A DNA stretch of 64,000 bases from CALAGJ01 sp964293305 (GTDB lineage Bacteria > Bacteroidota > Bacteroidia > Chitinophagales > Chitinophagaceae): positions 1 to 64,000 of the forward strand of contig CAXYYO010000004.1 in the NCBI GenBank assembly GCA_964293305.1, written 5' to 3'. The notes beneath the pieces were generated by a model that saw only the letters and a program-made list of their open reading frames with translations, was not told the DNA's origin and ran no database searches. Of the stretch, positions 25,386-34,497 are shown in pieces (the first letter of the stretch is position 1; the number at the start of each line of letters is the position of its first letter). The position numbers and the translations under genes were made by a program.

Positions 25386-27311
25386 ATGAGAACAATTCTT
25401 TTTACACTGACTTGCTGCTACATATTCATTGGTAATGCTAACAGTCAAAATTTGTTTAGTTATGGAAATAAAAATGTTAGTGCTGCAGAGTTTTTAACTG
25501 CTTTCAATAAAAACCCAGACACTACAGGAAATAGAGCAGATAAAATAAAAGAATATCTCACCCTTTACACAAATTTTAAACTAAAATTACAAGCAGCACT
25601 TGATGCTGGTTTAGATAAAGATGAAAACCTGCAAATGGAGAGCGATAATTTTAAGGGGCAGCTTGCAGAAAATTTTATCAATCAGCAGGCTGATCAGCAA
25701 CAATTGATGCAGGAGGCGTTTACAAATAGTCAGAAAGATATTTTAGTACAACAGATTATGGTTCGCACCCCATCCCAGCAAGATACATTTGCGGCAAGAG
25801 AAATAATTACAAAAGCTTATGACGAATTAAAATCAGGTAAGGCATTTAACGATGTTACAGTGAAATATAGTTCTGACCCTGGTACAAAAGCATCGCAAGG
25901 CTCATTGGGTTATATCACGGTTTTTACCCTGCCTTATGAAATTGAAAAATTAATATACGCATTACCCAAAGGTGGCTACAGTGCTATATATCATAGTAGT
26001 ATTGGGTATCATATTTTTAAATATGCAGGAGATAGACCGGCGTATGGGCGTAGAAGCTTTCAGCAATTACTGTTTTCAACACCAGACTTTTTTACGGATG
26101 AACAAAAGAAATCAGTTGCATATACAGCAGACTCTGTAAGCAATGCCTTAAAAAATGGTGCATTGTTCGGAAGTTTTCTTAGTACTTATGGCACAGGCGA
26201 TGAACAATATGATCCAAATACTGGATTTGAAATTTCTATTGGCCAGTATGCTCCAGATTTTGAAAAAGTAGTTTATGGTATTACAAAAGAAGGAGATATA
26301 ACGGCACCATTTCAAACTACTTATGGTTACAATATCTTAAAGCTTGATAAAATTATACCAGTATCTAACGATCTCAATGATGTAATGAATTATGCTTGGT
26401 TGCAAGAAAAAATTCAGCAAGATGGCCGTCTAGATAAAGCCAAAGCAGACCTTGTCAATAAATGGTATAGTGATACTAAATTCAAACCTACTTCCATCAA
26501 TATGAATACACTAAAAGCATATTCAGATAGTGCATTAACAAGTGAGGATGGAAGCATGCCTAAAGATTTTAAAGGCATTACCCCAACCACTACTGTATTT
26601 GAATTTGCAAAGCAAAAAGTTACTGTTAGTGATTGGTTACAGTTTTTACAAAACAGCCAAGTATTAGAAGCCGATATAGCCCAATATCAAAGTCTAATGG
26701 AAGAATTCAAAAAAACATCCTGCAATAATTATTACAGAACACATATTGAAGATTACAATCCTGCTATTGTAGCCCAAATGCAGGAATTTGGTGATGCTAA
26801 TATGCTATTTGCCATCATGGATAAGCAAGTATGGAGCCGTGCAGCAGAGGACAGTACAGGCCTTAAGAGTTACTATGAGTCAAATAAAAATAAATACTTG
26901 TGGCAGCCGGGTACCTCTGCTATTATCATCAATGCATCTGATGAAAATACCATCAATGAAATAATGGGAAAAATTAAAGCAAACCCATCTGCTTGGAGAT
27001 CCATTACTGCATCTTATGGTGATGCGGTACAAGCAGACAGTAGCCGCTTTGAAGATGGTCAATATCCTGTATCACAACAAATTACAAAATCAAAAGGATT
27101 TATTTCAAAACCTGAAATTAATGAGAACAACAACGCTTGGACGATTCTTATGGTATCAGATATTTACGAAAAACCTTCCCAAAGGAACTTTGATGATGCA
27201 AGAGGCATGGTGATCAATGATTACCAACAATTATTGGAAGCAAATTGGATTTCATCACTAAAATTAAAATATCCGATTAAAATAAATGAAACAATACTAA
27301 AAGGATTGTAG
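25386..27311 (+). CDS. Periplasmic parvulin-type peptidyl-prolyl isomerase (SurA/PpiD-like)
   Basis: The 641-residue protein is started at the ATG at 25386, which gives a signal peptide (MRTILFTLTCCYIFIGNANS) and avoids overlap with the gene upstream. Two rotamase-like units are visible. The first, about residues 120-220, has QQIMVRT, YSSDPGTKASQGSLGYI and IGYHIFKY. The second, about 225-320, has FQQLLFST and TTYGYNILKL. It probably folds outer-membrane proteins. It is co-transcribed with the thioredoxin-like gene. Confidence 0.82.
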   Translation: MRTILFTLTCCYIFIGNANSQNLFSYGNKNVSAAEFLTAFNKNPDTTGNRADKIKEYLTLYTNFKLKLQAALDAGLDKDENLQMESDNFKGQLAENFINQQADQQQLMQEAFTNSQKDILVQQIMVRTPSQQDTFAAREIITKAYDELKSGKAFNDVTVKYSSDPGTKASQGSLGYITVFTLPYEIEKLIYALPKGGYSAIYHSSIGYHIFKYAGDRPAYGRRSFQQLLFSTPDFFTDEQKKSVAYTADSVSNALKNGALFGSFLSTYGTGDEQYDPNTGFEISIGQYAPDFEKVVYGITKEGDITAPFQTTYGYNILKLDKIIPVSNDLNDVMNYAWLQEKIQQDGRLDKAKADLVNKWYSDTKFKPTSINMNTLKAYSDSALTSEDGSMPKDFKGITPTTTVFEFAKQKVTVSDWLQFLQNSQVLEADIAQYQSLMEEFKKTSCNNYYRTHIEDYNPAIVAQMQEFGDANMLFAIMDKQVWSRAAEDSTGLKSYYESNKNKYLWQPGTSAIIINASDENTINEIMGKIKANPSAWRSITASYGDAVQADSSRFEDGQYPVSQQITKSKGFISKPEINENNNAWTILMVSDIYEKPSQRNFDDARGMVINDYQQLLEANWISSLKLKYPIKINETILKGL

Positions 27312-27668
27312 ATATCCAATTTTAGTATCATTCACTCCTTGTAAAATAGTTGTCGAGGTATTTATTTGATTAATAATTATGCCTTTCAATTCATCTGAAT
27401 ATTCAGGGTTAACATCTAATTGAGAAATATTTCTACTGTTATTCTTCCGACGATGAAATAGGCAACCCTTGCAAACTGAAAAATAAGCTTAAAAAATGCT
27501 GTTTTTGGTGAGTCAAAAATTTATTTATAAAGGGTTTCGGCCAAGCCAAATCATGCTTTTATAAATTCTATATTAATTCCCTCTTTAATAAAACAAAAAG
27601 TGAATATTTGAAATAGGTGAAATGGATAAACCCCTATTTTGCGCACTGAAAAATATTTGATATTCAAT
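27312..27668. other. Intergenic region upstream of rpoN
   Basis: About 360 bp with no credible gene. Near its right end lies ctattttgc, one base short of TAnnTTTGC, about 30 bp before the rpoN start; this is the best promoter candidate. Nothing else was recognised. Confidence 0.45.
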
Positions 27669-29162
27669 ATGTCTTTGAGTCAGTCTTTACAGCAAAAATT
27701 ATTGCAGCGCCTGTCGCCGCAACAAATTCAGTTGATGAAGCTGCTACAAATCCCCACGGCCAATTTAGAAGAAAGAATAAAAGAAGAGCTGGAAGAAAAT
27801 CCTGCACTGGAAATGAATGATGAAGATGGGGATAACAGCATTACTGAGGATATTAAGGATGAATTTGATGATGCTGGCGACGAAGATTTTGATAAAGACG
27901 GTAGTGAAGATGAATATGAGAATCTTGATATTTCTGAATATGTATCAGATACTGATGATGAAATACCGGACTATCGCACAAGGGAAGATAATTATGCAGG
28001 TGATGAGGAGCCAAGGTCAAATCCTGTAAGGCTTGAAAATACATTTCACGATTTATTAGTAGCTCAGCTTGGAATGCTCAATTTAGATGAAAGGGATAAT
28101 AAAATAGCAGAGCAGATTGTGGGTAGTATTGATGATGATGGCTACCTGCGTAGAGAAACCACTTCCATTGTAGATGACCTTGCTTTTAGACAAAATGTGG
28201 ACGTAACCGAGAAAGAAGTAGAAGAAATGATACTCAGGGTGCAGAGGTTTGAGCCACCAGGAGTAGCTGCAAGAAACCTTAGAGAATGCCTGCTGCTTCA
28301 ATTATTATTCATACAGGATGAAGGAAAAAATGTAGCAATTGCCATTAAAATCATTGAAAAATATTTTGAAGAATTTACCAAAAAACATTACGAAAAAATT
28401 CAGCGCAGTTTAAATTTAGATGATGAAGATTTTCGTAAAGTGATGCTAACTATTTTACGACTAAATCCCAAACCCGGTGGCTATATCACAGAATCAAATA
28501 AAGCCGAAAGCTACATTGTACCAGATTTTTTTATACTAAATAATGCAGGCAAATTAGAGCTTACGCTCAATAGTAGAAATGCCCCTGAACTTCGTGTAAG
28601 TGAAGGCTACAGGGACATGCTTAAAGACTACGACAAAGCAAGCCAAAAAGATAAGAGACAAAAAGAAGCTGTACTTTTTATCAAACAAAAAATAGATGCT
28701 GCCAAATGGTTTATTGATATGATAAAGCAGCGTCAGCACACACTTTACGGTACGATGACGGCTATTATGAATTATCAAAATGACTTTTTTCTTACTGGAG
28801 ATGATACTGAAATGCGACCCATGATATTAAAAGATATTGCAGAAATAACCGGGCTAGATATTTCAACAGTAAGCAGGGTAGCCAACAGTAAATTTGTGCA
28901 AACAGAGTTTGGCACTTTTAGGCTAAAATATTTTTTTAGTGAATCATTAAGTACAGATAGTGGGGAAGAAGTAAGTACCAGGGAGGTAAAGAAAATTTTA
29001 AGCGATCTAATAGAATTTGAAGATAAGAAAAAACCATTGAGCGATGAAAGACTTACAGAATTGCTACAGGACAAAGGATACAATATAGCACGCCGCACAG
29101 TGGCCAAGTACAGGGAGCAATTAAACCTTCCTGTGGCCAGATTAAGAAAGGAATTATTATAA
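27669..29162 (+). CDS. rpoN: RNA polymerase sigma-54 factor
   Basis: RpoN directs RNA polymerase to -24/-12 promoters that need an ATP-driven activator. I start at the ATG at 27669 (497 residues), because MSLSQSLQQKLLQRLSPQQI is the conserved Gln/Leu-rich region I. A very acidic region II follows (about residues 50-115). The C-terminus has the helix-turn-helix (TGLDISTVSRVANSKF) and the RpoN box (ARRTVAKYREQLNLP). An activator/kinase pair is encoded at 46-48.7 kb. The next gene starts 16 bp downstream, so rpoN leads a likely operon. Confidence 0.96.
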   Translation: MSLSQSLQQKLLQRLSPQQIQLMKLLQIPTANLEERIKEELEENPALEMNDEDGDNSITEDIKDEFDDAGDEDFDKDGSEDEYENLDISEYVSDTDDEIPDYRTREDNYAGDEEPRSNPVRLENTFHDLLVAQLGMLNLDERDNKIAEQIVGSIDDDGYLRRETTSIVDDLAFRQNVDVTEKEVEEMILRVQRFEPPGVAARNLRECLLLQLLFIQDEGKNVAIAIKIIEKYFEEFTKKHYEKIQRSLNLDDEDFRKVMLTILRLNPKPGGYITESNKAESYIVPDFFILNNAGKLELTLNSRNAPELRVSEGYRDMLKDYDKASQKDKRQKEAVLFIKQKIDAAKWFIDMIKQRQHTLYGTMTAIMNYQNDFFLTGDDTEMRPMILKDIAEITGLDISTVSRVANSKFVQTEFGTFRLKYFFSESLSTDSGEEVSTREVKKILSDLIEFEDKKKPLSDERLTELLQDKGYNIARRTVAKYREQLNLPVARLRKELL

Positions 29163-29178
29163 GCCGCTTCATAAAAAA

Positions 29179-29835
29179 ATGAGTAAACAGATTACAGTTT
29201 CAGCACCACAGCGAAACAATTTATTATGGCCGGCTAAGATTATTTCTTATTTGCTGCATCCATTGTTTATACCAACTTTTGTTTTTTTCTGGTTGCTCTG
29301 GCGTTTTCCTTACATGTTTGCAGGTATATCCGAAGAAGCATTGTGGGCCAGAAAAATTACTGTATTTTGGACAACAGCTTTCTTTCCGGCATTTGCCATA
29401 TTTTTATTATGGCGTTTGAAATTTATTGAAAGTATTTATTTGCGTACAGCAAGAGAAAGAATTGCCCCATTTATTATCACAATGATATTTTATTGGTGGA
29501 TGTGGTATCTCAGTCGTAGCTTTATAGACCAACCCACTGTATTACGTTTTTTTTATTTTGGCATTTTTCTAACCACTGTATTTGGCCTCATCATCAATAA
29601 TTTTCTTAAAATAAGTTTACATGCTATTGGAGCAGGGTCTGCTCTAGCATTTCTTGTTATTACTTGCTTTCATTACCAAATTTATCTGGGAGCTGATATC
29701 GCTATTGCATGCATAATAGCAGGCACTATTGGTACAGCCAGAATGATATGTGCTGCGCACAATGCTGCAGAAATTTATACAGGGTTTATTGTGGGAATTA
29801 TTTGCCAGATAATAGCTTTTTTTATCATGATGTAA
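29179..29835 (+). CDS. PAP2-like integral membrane protein
   Basis: The 218-residue protein has about six membrane spans. The C-terminal part resembles the type 2 phosphatidic acid phosphatase (PAP2) fold: KISLHAIGAG and ARMICAAHNAAEIYTGFIVG match the second and third PAP2 motifs. The first motif (KxxxxxxRP) is not clear, so activity is uncertain. Likely roles are lipid phosphate or undecaprenyl pyrophosphate hydrolysis at the inner membrane. It directly follows rpoN and precedes the kinase-RapZ gene by 46 bp. Confidence 0.65.
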   Translation: MSKQITVSAPQRNNLLWPAKIISYLLHPLFIPTFVFFWLLWRFPYMFAGISEEALWARKITVFWTTAFFPAFAIFLLWRLKFIESIYLRTARERIAPFIITMIFYWWMWYLSRSFIDQPTVLRFFYFGIFLTTVFGLIINNFLKISLHAIGAGSALAFLVITCFHYQIYLGADIAIACIIAGTIGTARMICAAHNAAEIYTGFIVGIICQIIAFFIMM

Positions 29836-29881
29836 TACAAATTATTACAACAGCTTCATCACTGCTGCCTACTTTTACCGC

Positions 29882-31345
29882 ATGCAGCATATTCAACAAG
29901 CCATCATTGATTTATGTACGGCTTATCATTTAGATCTACCAACCCGTATAGAAAAGCTTCCGGAAAGTGGCGGATATAGACAATATTATAGGGTTTATTT
30001 TGAAACACAAACAGTTATTGCTACTTGGAATGATAATATTACGGAAAACAAAGTATTCCTTGCTTTTACGAAACATTTTAGTCAAAAAAAATTGCCAGTA
30101 CCTACAATTATTGCAGTGTCCGCGGATGAGCAACTTTATCTGCAAAAAGATTTGGGGAGCATTTCATTACTGCAATCATTAGAGCGGCATGGATCGAACA
30201 AATACACTTATCATCTTTTTGAAAAAAGTTTGAAAGCTTTGGCAGATATGCAGGTGCTGGGGCATGAAAATTTTAATTATGAAAACTGTTTAACTACACA
30301 TGAATTTGGTAAACAAGCAATTCTTGCCGATTTGCTTTATTTTAAATATTATTTTTTAGACACACTACGCAAGCCTTATGATAAACAGGCTTTGATTGAC
30401 GACTTTGAAGCATTGGCTACCTATCTAACTAAAACAGAGTACAGATATTTTATGTTTCGTGATTTTCAAAGTAGAAATATTATGGTGCAAAACGATGATG
30501 TTTTTTTTATAGATTATCAGGGTGGTATGCTGGGTGCTCCTCAATATGATGTGGCCAGTCTTTTATGGCAAGCTAAGGCAAACTTAAGTGCCGAATGGAA
30601 GGCTAGTTTATTTCATCATTATATTACATCACTTGAAAAAGTTTTGAAAAAGTCGGTACAGCAAAATATTTTTATAAGCCAATACAATGGTTATGTACTC
30701 ATTCGTTTGTTGCAGGTATTGGGGGCTTATGGTTTCAGAGGTTTGTTTGAGCGGAAAGCACATTTCTTAACAAGTATTCCATTAGCATTACAAAACCTTA
30801 AGCAGTTTATGGCCCATCATAGTGTGGGTATTATCACACCTGAATTAGATAAAGTATTGGCATGGCTTACGGCTGATGAAATGATAGAAAAATTTACACC
30901 GCCACAAGCAGATGAGCAATCAAAACTTACTGTAACCATACAGAGTTTTTCATATAAAAAAGGGTATCCTAAAGCAGATAGCAAACATGGCGGAGGCTTT
31001 GTTTTTGACTGTAGAGGTATTTTAAACCCGGGTAGGTTTGATGAATATAAAACACTATCTGGCAAAGATAAATCAGTAGTGGATTTTTTAGAACAACAAA
31101 CTCGTATGCCAGAATATTTGAATAGTGTATGGGATATTATTGATATCAATATTGAAGATTACTTGCAGAGAAATTTTGATTCACTTGTTATTAACTTTGG
31201 ATGCACCGGTGGTCAGCATAGAAGTGTATATGCTGCTGAGCAAACAGCAAGACATTTAAGAAACAAATACAAACTACAAGTTGCTGCTGCTCATACTAAC
31301 CAAGAAAATTGGAATACAGAAATTAAAACAACAGATGTCAAATAA
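29882..31345 (+). CDS. APH-type sugar kinase fused to RapZ C-terminal domain
   Basis: The 487-residue protein joins two domains. Residues about 10-335 form an aminoglycoside phosphotransferase-like kinase: the catalytic loop RDFQSRNIM has Asp194 and Asn199, and the metal-binding Asp211 lies in FIDYQGG. Residues about 348-472 match the C-terminal domain of RapZ, ending in the signature GCTGGQHRSVY (from residue 440). In E. coli that domain binds glucosamine-6-phosphate. The N-terminal P-loop domain of RapZ is absent. The kinase resembles AmgK, which makes the anomeric phosphate of MurNAc/GlcNAc. The gene overlaps that of a MurU-like nucleotidyltransferase by 11 bp, so the two probably form a kinase-uridylyltransferase salvage pair. 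Confidence 0.82.
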   Translation: MQHIQQAIIDLCTAYHLDLPTRIEKLPESGGYRQYYRVYFETQTVIATWNDNITENKVFLAFTKHFSQKKLPVPTIIAVSADEQLYLQKDLGSISLLQSLERHGSNKYTYHLFEKSLKALADMQVLGHENFNYENCLTTHEFGKQAILADLLYFKYYFLDTLRKPYDKQALIDDFEALATYLTKTEYRYFMFRDFQSRNIMVQNDDVFFIDYQGGMLGAPQYDVASLLWQAKANLSAEWKASLFHHYITSLEKVLKKSVQQNIFISQYNGYVLIRLLQVLGAYGFRGLFERKAHFLTSIPLALQNLKQFMAHHSVGIITPELDKVLAWLTADEMIEKFTPPQADEQSKLTVTIQSFSYKKGYPKADSKHGGGFVFDCRGILNPGRFDEYKTLSGKDKSVVDFLEQQTRMPEYLNSVWDIIDINIEDYLQRNFDSLVINFGCTGGQHRSVYAAEQTARHLRNKYKLQVAAAHTNQENWNTEIKTTDVK

Positions 31346-32069
31346 AGAAATAACCACTGCCATGATCTTATGTGCAGGCTTGGGTACAAGGCTCAAACCT
31401 TGGACTGATGAGCATCCAAAAGCATTGGCTCTTGTAAATGAGAAATCTTTATTGGAAAGAAATACAAAGTGGTTACAATCTTTTGGCATACATAATATAG
31501 TTGTGAATGTACATCATTATGCAAACCAGATTATTGAAAGTATTGATAACAATAATGGATGGGGAAGTCATTTTATAGTTAGTGATGAAACTGATGTTGT
31601 GCTGGAAACCGGAGGAGGTCTTTTAAAGGCAGCACAATCGTTGAAAGACAGTAATCATTTTGTATTGATGAATGTGGATATACTCACAAATCTTCGTTTA
31701 GACCTCATGATGGATCAGCACATATCCAGCAATGCAATGGCCACCTTAGCTACTACAAATAGAGCCACATCAAGGTATTTATTATTTGATGACGAGCGGG
31801 CACTTTGTGGATGGATGAATACAAAAACGAATGAAGAAAAAATCATACACCCACATACAACCCTCCTTAAAAAAGCATTTAGTGGCATACATATCATCAA
31901 CAGCAAAATATTTAAAGCTATAAAGCTTCAAGGAAAATTTTCAATGATTGATCTTTATCTCGATTTATGTAAAGACCATCTTATATCTGCGTTTGATCAT
32001 AGCAATGATCTATTTATAGATGTGGGCAAGCCGGAAAGTATTGCGCAAGCTGAAAAGATGTTTGAATGA
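31335..32069 (+). CDS. Sugar-1-phosphate nucleotidyltransferase (MurU-like)
   Basis: The 244-residue enzyme has the N-terminal nucleotide-binding signature LCAGLGTRLKPWTDEHPKAL and the metal-binding Asp in LMNVDIL. It would join a sugar-1-phosphate to a nucleoside monophosphate. I use the ATG at 31335, since the family begins just there; this overlaps the kinase gene by 11 bp and implies translational coupling. Paired with an AmgK-like kinase, the best guess is MurNAc-1-phosphate uridylyltransferase for cell-wall recycling. Other sugars are possible. Confidence 0.82.
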   Translation: MSNKEITTAMILCAGLGTRLKPWTDEHPKALALVNEKSLLERNTKWLQSFGIHNIVVNVHHYANQIIESIDNNNGWGSHFIVSDETDVVLETGGGLLKAAQSLKDSNHFVLMNVDILTNLRLDLMMDQHISSNAMATLATTNRATSRYLLFDDERALCGWMNTKTNEEKIIHPHTTLLKKAFSGIHIINSKIFKAIKLQGKFSMIDLYLDLCKDHLISAFDHSNDLFIDVGKPESIAQAEKMFE

Positions 32070-32115
32070 ACTATCTACACTACTTCTGCATAATTCAAAA
32101 TGTCAGATTTTACAT

Positions 32116-34344
32116 TTAATACCCAAAAACTTTTTGCCTCATAGCAATATAGGCACTGGCATCCTGTTTTTCTCCCTGATAAATACTAATGAGTGCATTA
32201 AGTATTGTAGGGTCATTGGGATGTATTGCAAGATATTGTTTGAGCAAGTGAATACCTTCCTGTTTATGCTCAGTGCTATATAATCCTATGGCATAACTAT
32301 ATACAAATTCAGCAGTATTTTTATCAATTTCATAAGCCTTCTTTAGGGATGCTATGCCGGCGTCAATTTGATTTTTTCTGATATACCAATACCCCAAAGC
32401 CTGCCGCAGGCCTGCATTTGTAGGAAATCTTTTTATACCTGCCTCTAGGTACAACTTGCTAGTTTCTTCATTTTTTACCTCTCTATACAAATCTGCGGTA
32501 TTTAAATACAAAGCTTGAAAATTTGGATACCGCTTCAATCCGATCATATAATATTTTTCTGCTTCCTGTAGCTGCCCAAGCTGTGCATAAATAACACCTA
32601 AATTCAAACAGGCTTCCGGTCTGCTGCCCATCGTTTTTTGAGCATGTATATATGCTTCAATAGCTTGATCAAATGCCGTTTTATTCACTCCTGTCAACTG
32701 CATATGTACTGGCGCTAAAATGCGTGCCGCCTCCATCCGTATGGTGGGTACAGCATCTTGTAACAATGGCATGAGGTAATTGCTCACTTGATCTGCTGGA
32801 AAATTGCCCAAGTTTTCTAAAGCCCTATACCTTAAAAGCTCATTGGGGCTTTCTAAATTCTTTTGTATTTCCTGTATTACACTAGTAGTAGGATATTGCG
32901 AAGCATATCTAAAAGATGTAGCTTTCATAATATCCGGGTATTGTGCTGTGGTAAGCAGTTTATTGTATAGGATATATGCAGAATCTTTATAACTTTTAAT
33001 GGCATGTAGTATGCTACCATAGTGCTCAGGCTTTTGTTGCATTTGTGTGCCATACCATGTGTTAAAGGCAGCTATAATATTTTGTTTACTTTCATTGTTA
33101 TGACATTGTGTACAAGCATCAGGACTTCCGGTACTAGCACCTAAATCTGGTCGTGGTATGCGAATACTATGATCTACCCTGTAATCAATTTGCATATAAT
33201 TTTTTCCTGGCATGTGGCAGCTCACACATGAGGCCCCAGTAGTATTTACAGGATGATGGGTATGAGCAGATACATCAAATTTTTCAGGTGAATGGCATTG
33301 TGCACAAAGCAGATTGTCTGGCAGTATCAATTTGCCACTATGTGCATTGTGGCAATTGCTACAGGTTACACCTGCCGCATACATTTTACTTTGCAGAAAT
33401 GAGGCATGCTCATAGTCTTCTTCTTTTTGCTGGCCATCTATATAAAAAGCTTCTGGCCCTGCATTGTCCGGAATATGGCTCCACATAATAGCATGTCCAA
33501 AACTATATTCATCTGTTGTGGGTATGCTACGGCTATGACATCTGGCACAGGTTTGCACCTGCATATCATGTTGCCTGGGTGTGGTACGTGCTGCTATGCC
33601 TGTTTCTTTATTCATAACCCAGCTCACATTATTTTCCTGTAGGGAAAATACGAATCCTTTATATAGTTCTTTTGGGGATTTATTTTTTGTCCATGCTATA
33701 TGCTTACTGGCAGGGCCATGACAACTCTCACAGTTTACACCCATAGCAGCATAAGTTGTGTTAAATGTATTTGCTTCAATGTCAAAATTTTGTTTCAATC
33801 CGGTTGCATGGCAATCCGCACACATATAATTCCAGTTCTGATGATAATGCTGCCAAAACAATTCATCCGTATATTTTATTTCTTCATTGCCATACAAATG
33901 AAACCATCTTTGTCCTCCTTCATTTGCTGGTCTTGTATCCCAGCAAAAAGGCAGTACTTGCTTTCTGCCATCATCAAAATTGATAACATATTGCTGTAGG
34001 GGCGTGTGTCCAAATGTATATGCAATTTCAAATTCTTTGGTTGCACCACTAGTATCTATGGTGCTGGCATAAAATTTATTCTCTTTTTTATAAAATGTTG
34101 TGATGTTTCCAAAATAATTAAATGAGCTATTGTTGAAATTTGCTTTTACAGTTTTATCCGTTGCACTATCCATCGCCTTTATATGATCGCTCTTCAGAAA
34201 ATCATTATATTCTTTTGCATGGCAACTTTGGCAAGTATTACTTCCTGCATAAGTTGCTTCTGCTGTGTCATCAGGCTTATTGGTACAACATACCCACACT
34301 AGTAGTGCAATAAGAATGGTGAAAGTTATGATGATTTTTTTCAT
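32116..34344 (-). CDS. Octaheme c-type cytochrome with C-terminal HEAT/TPR repeats
   Basis: The 742-residue exported protein has an N-terminal hydrophobic signal or anchor and eight CxxCH heme sites: CQSCH, CADCH, CESCH, CARCH, CSNCH, CAQCH, CVSCH and CTQCH, all in the first 420 residues. The rest contains a HEAT-like stretch (SPNELLRYRALENLGNFP) and TPR repeats (EACLNLGVIYAQLGQLQEAEKYY and others). The heme part resembles multiheme cytochromes of the nitrite/hydroxylamine group. The redox partner is unknown. The gene converges with the nucleotidyltransferase gene and has no cytochrome-maturation genes nearby. Confidence 0.88.
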   Translation of the reverse strand: MKKIIITFTILIALLVWVCCTNKPDDTAEATYAGSNTCQSCHAKEYNDFLKSDHIKAMDSATDKTVKANFNNSSFNYFGNITTFYKKENKFYASTIDTSGATKEFEIAYTFGHTPLQQYVINFDDGRKQVLPFCWDTRPANEGGQRWFHLYGNEEIKYTDELFWQHYHQNWNYMCADCHATGLKQNFDIEANTFNTTYAAMGVNCESCHGPASKHIAWTKNKSPKELYKGFVFSLQENNVSWVMNKETGIAARTTPRQHDMQVQTCARCHSRSIPTTDEYSFGHAIMWSHIPDNAGPEAFYIDGQQKEEDYEHASFLQSKMYAAGVTCSNCHNAHSGKLILPDNLLCAQCHSPEKFDVSAHTHHPVNTTGASCVSCHMPGKNYMQIDYRVDHSIRIPRPDLGASTGSPDACTQCHNNESKQNIIAAFNTWYGTQMQQKPEHYGSILHAIKSYKDSAYILYNKLLTTAQYPDIMKATSFRYASQYPTTSVIQEIQKNLESPNELLRYRALENLGNFPADQVSNYLMPLLQDAVPTIRMEAARILAPVHMQLTGVNKTAFDQAIEAYIHAQKTMGSRPEACLNLGVIYAQLGQLQEAEKYYMIGLKRYPNFQALYLNTADLYREVKNEETSKLYLEAGIKRFPTNAGLRQALGYWYIRKNQIDAGIASLKKAYEIDKNTAEFVYSYAIGLYSTEHKQEGIHLLKQYLAIHPNDPTILNALISIYQGEKQDASAYIAMRQKVFGY

Positions 34345-34440
34345 TTATTTTCTTTAACTCATCGCCTTTGGCGAAAATTATAATTTGCACTATCAAAATT
34401 GTATATCAGCATGCTGGCAACCGATAAATTTTATAATGTC

Positions 34441-34454
34441 CATTCCATGGAATG
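34441..34454. promoter_or_regulatory. 14-bp perfect palindrome upstream of octaheme gene
   Basis: cattccatggaatg is its own reverse complement and lies about 100 bp upstream of the octaheme cytochrome start, between it and dnaX. It could be an operator, but there is no second copy that I noticed. Confidence 0.25.
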
Positions 34455-34497
34455 ATTTTAATACAACAAATGCAAGGAATGGGAAAACCTGTATTCA

